Below, in pieces: positions 23,111-23,678 of a stretch of DNA of 23,678 nucleotides. The translations under genes and the position numbers were made by a program. Position 1 is the first letter of the stretch, and every line of letters begins with the position of its first letter. A model generated the notes under the pieces. That model saw nothing but the letters and a program-made list of their open reading frames with translations. It was not told the DNA's origin and did not search any database. Where the stretch lies: positions 1-23,678 of the forward strand of contig JBNGDW010000016.1 in NCBI GenBank assembly GCA_049975325.1, read 5' to 3'. This DNA comes from JBNGDW01 sp049975325. Lineage in GTDB: Bacteria > Cloacimonadota > Cloacimonadia > JGIOTU-2 > JBNGDW01.

Positions 23111-23678
23111 ATGAAAATGCTCATTGGTGAAAAATGGGTTGATAAAGAAAAGAAAATCGAAGTAAAGGATCCGTATAATGGAGAGGTTATTGATACCGTC
23201 CCTTATGGTACACCTGAAGATATAAATGCCGCTATTCGTGAAGCTGAGGAAGGATTTAAAATAAATAAGAATCTACCTGTGCATAAGCGGGTGGATATAC
23301 TACTAAAAACTGCTCAGCTTATGCAAAACCAGCATGAAGAGCTTGCAAGAACGATAGCACGGGAAGGAAGTAAAACGATTCGAGAAGCACGAAAAGAGGT
23401 GACTCGGGCAATAAACACAATCATGCTATCAGGGGAGGAAGCAAGAAGAATATTAGGAGAAACTATTCCCTTTGACAGCATGCCAGGCTCAGAAAATCGA
23501 GTGGGCTATTTTTACCGCTTCCCCATAGGCATAATTGGGGCAATCACTCCATTTAATGATCCTCTTAATCTTGTTGTTCATAAGCTTGGTCCGGCAATAG
23601 CCGGAGGAAATTCAGTTGTACTAAAGCCCGCAACAGCCACCCCTCTTTCAGCATTAAAAGTGGGTGAACTGCTTATTG
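23111..23678 (+). CDS. Aldehyde dehydrogenase, N-terminal part (runs off the window)
   Basis: The first 189 residues of a predicted NAD(P)-dependent aldehyde dehydrogenase. GGAGG (23101-23105) precedes ATG 23111. The start MKMLIGEKWVDKEKKIEVKD and PYNGEVIDTVPYGTPEDI are the usual opening. The cofactor part is IGIIGAITPFNDPLNLVVHK, with the catalytic Asn of PFN, then AGGNSVVLKPA, with the cofactor-binding Lys. The catalytic Cys and Glu lie beyond the window. EVTRAINTI resembles lactaldehyde/glyceraldehyde-3-phosphate dehydrogenase-like members, such as the archaeal MJ1411 type, but the substrate cannot be set. Co-transcription with hom is likely. Confidence 0.9.
   Translation, partial: MKMLIGEKWVDKEKKIEVKDPYNGEVIDTVPYGTPEDINAAIREAEEGFKINKNLPVHKRVDILLKTAQLMQNQHEELARTIAREGSKTIREARKEVTRAINTIMLSGEEARRILGETIPFDSMPGSENRVGYFYRFPIGIIGAITPFNDPLNLVVHKLGPAIAGGNSVVLKPATATPLSALKVGELLI

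Noticed and set aside
1..23678. tRNA, rRNA, CRISPR array, transposase or integrase genes
   Set aside because: None were recognised on either strand; the intergenic gaps are short and show no cloverleaf or terminal repeats.

Overview
The window is AT-rich bacterial chromosome, apparently from a metagenome assembly (it contains a 10-N scaffold gap). It reads as an anaerobic Gram-negative lineage of an uncultured FCB/WOR-3-like type. That placement is an inference from four things: an outer-membrane protein of the UPF0164/PorV type, several lipoproteins (one with an NPLDP start), a group 3c-like cytoplasmic [NiFe] hydrogenase, and a Thermotoga-like order of ribosomal and tRNA-modification genes. 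I cannot fix the phylum from sequence alone. All intact genes are on the + strand. The only - strand genes are a damaged HepT/MntA toxin-antitoxin pair.

Region 1 (1-6951), hydrogen metabolism: the tail of a four-helix-bundle (S23/IVS-type) protein is followed by three genes. These encode a soluble fumarate-reductase-like flavoprotein, an MvhG-like hydrogenase small subunit and an MvhA-like large subunit. A strong terminator follows. After it come the frameshifted hepT and mntA genes on the opposite strand, an LPP20-type lipoprotein, and the M52-family protease expected to trim the large subunit. No MvhD, HdrA or FrdB-like gene lies in the visible operon, so the flavoprotein is the obvious candidate electron partner of the hydrogenase.

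Region 2 (7007-10762), translation: a HAD phosphatase is followed by rpsP, khpA, rimM, trmD, a SPOUT RNA methyltransferase and rplS. These genes are tightly packed or overlapping.

Region 3 (10871-15154), potassium uptake and sensing: a KtrB/TrkH-type channel with an extra N-terminal membrane region, a KtrA/TrkA regulator, a membrane HAMP-PAS protein with no output domain, and an RluD-type pseudouridine synthase.

Region 4 (15245-21903), envelope run: a WecA/TagO-type phosphoglycosyltransferase, a TPR lipoprotein interrupted by the assembly gap, a DUF5683-like protein with a frameshift, a small NPLDP lipoprotein, a PcrA/UvrD helicase, and a PorV-like outer-membrane protein. Most junctions overlap or nearly touch, suggesting one transcript.

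Region 5 (21904-23678): a leader with several hairpins, a short homoserine dehydrogenase without an ACT domain, and the first third or so of an aldehyde dehydrogenase that runs off the window.

Two themes cut across the regions. A 16-bp palindrome, TCCGCCAG followed by CTGGCGGA or TTGGCGGA, sits directly against the ribosome-binding site of two unrelated genes. Three genes (mntA, hepT, the DUF5683-like gene) are each broken by a change that a single A in a short A-run would repair, which is either real decay or a systematic sequencing error.
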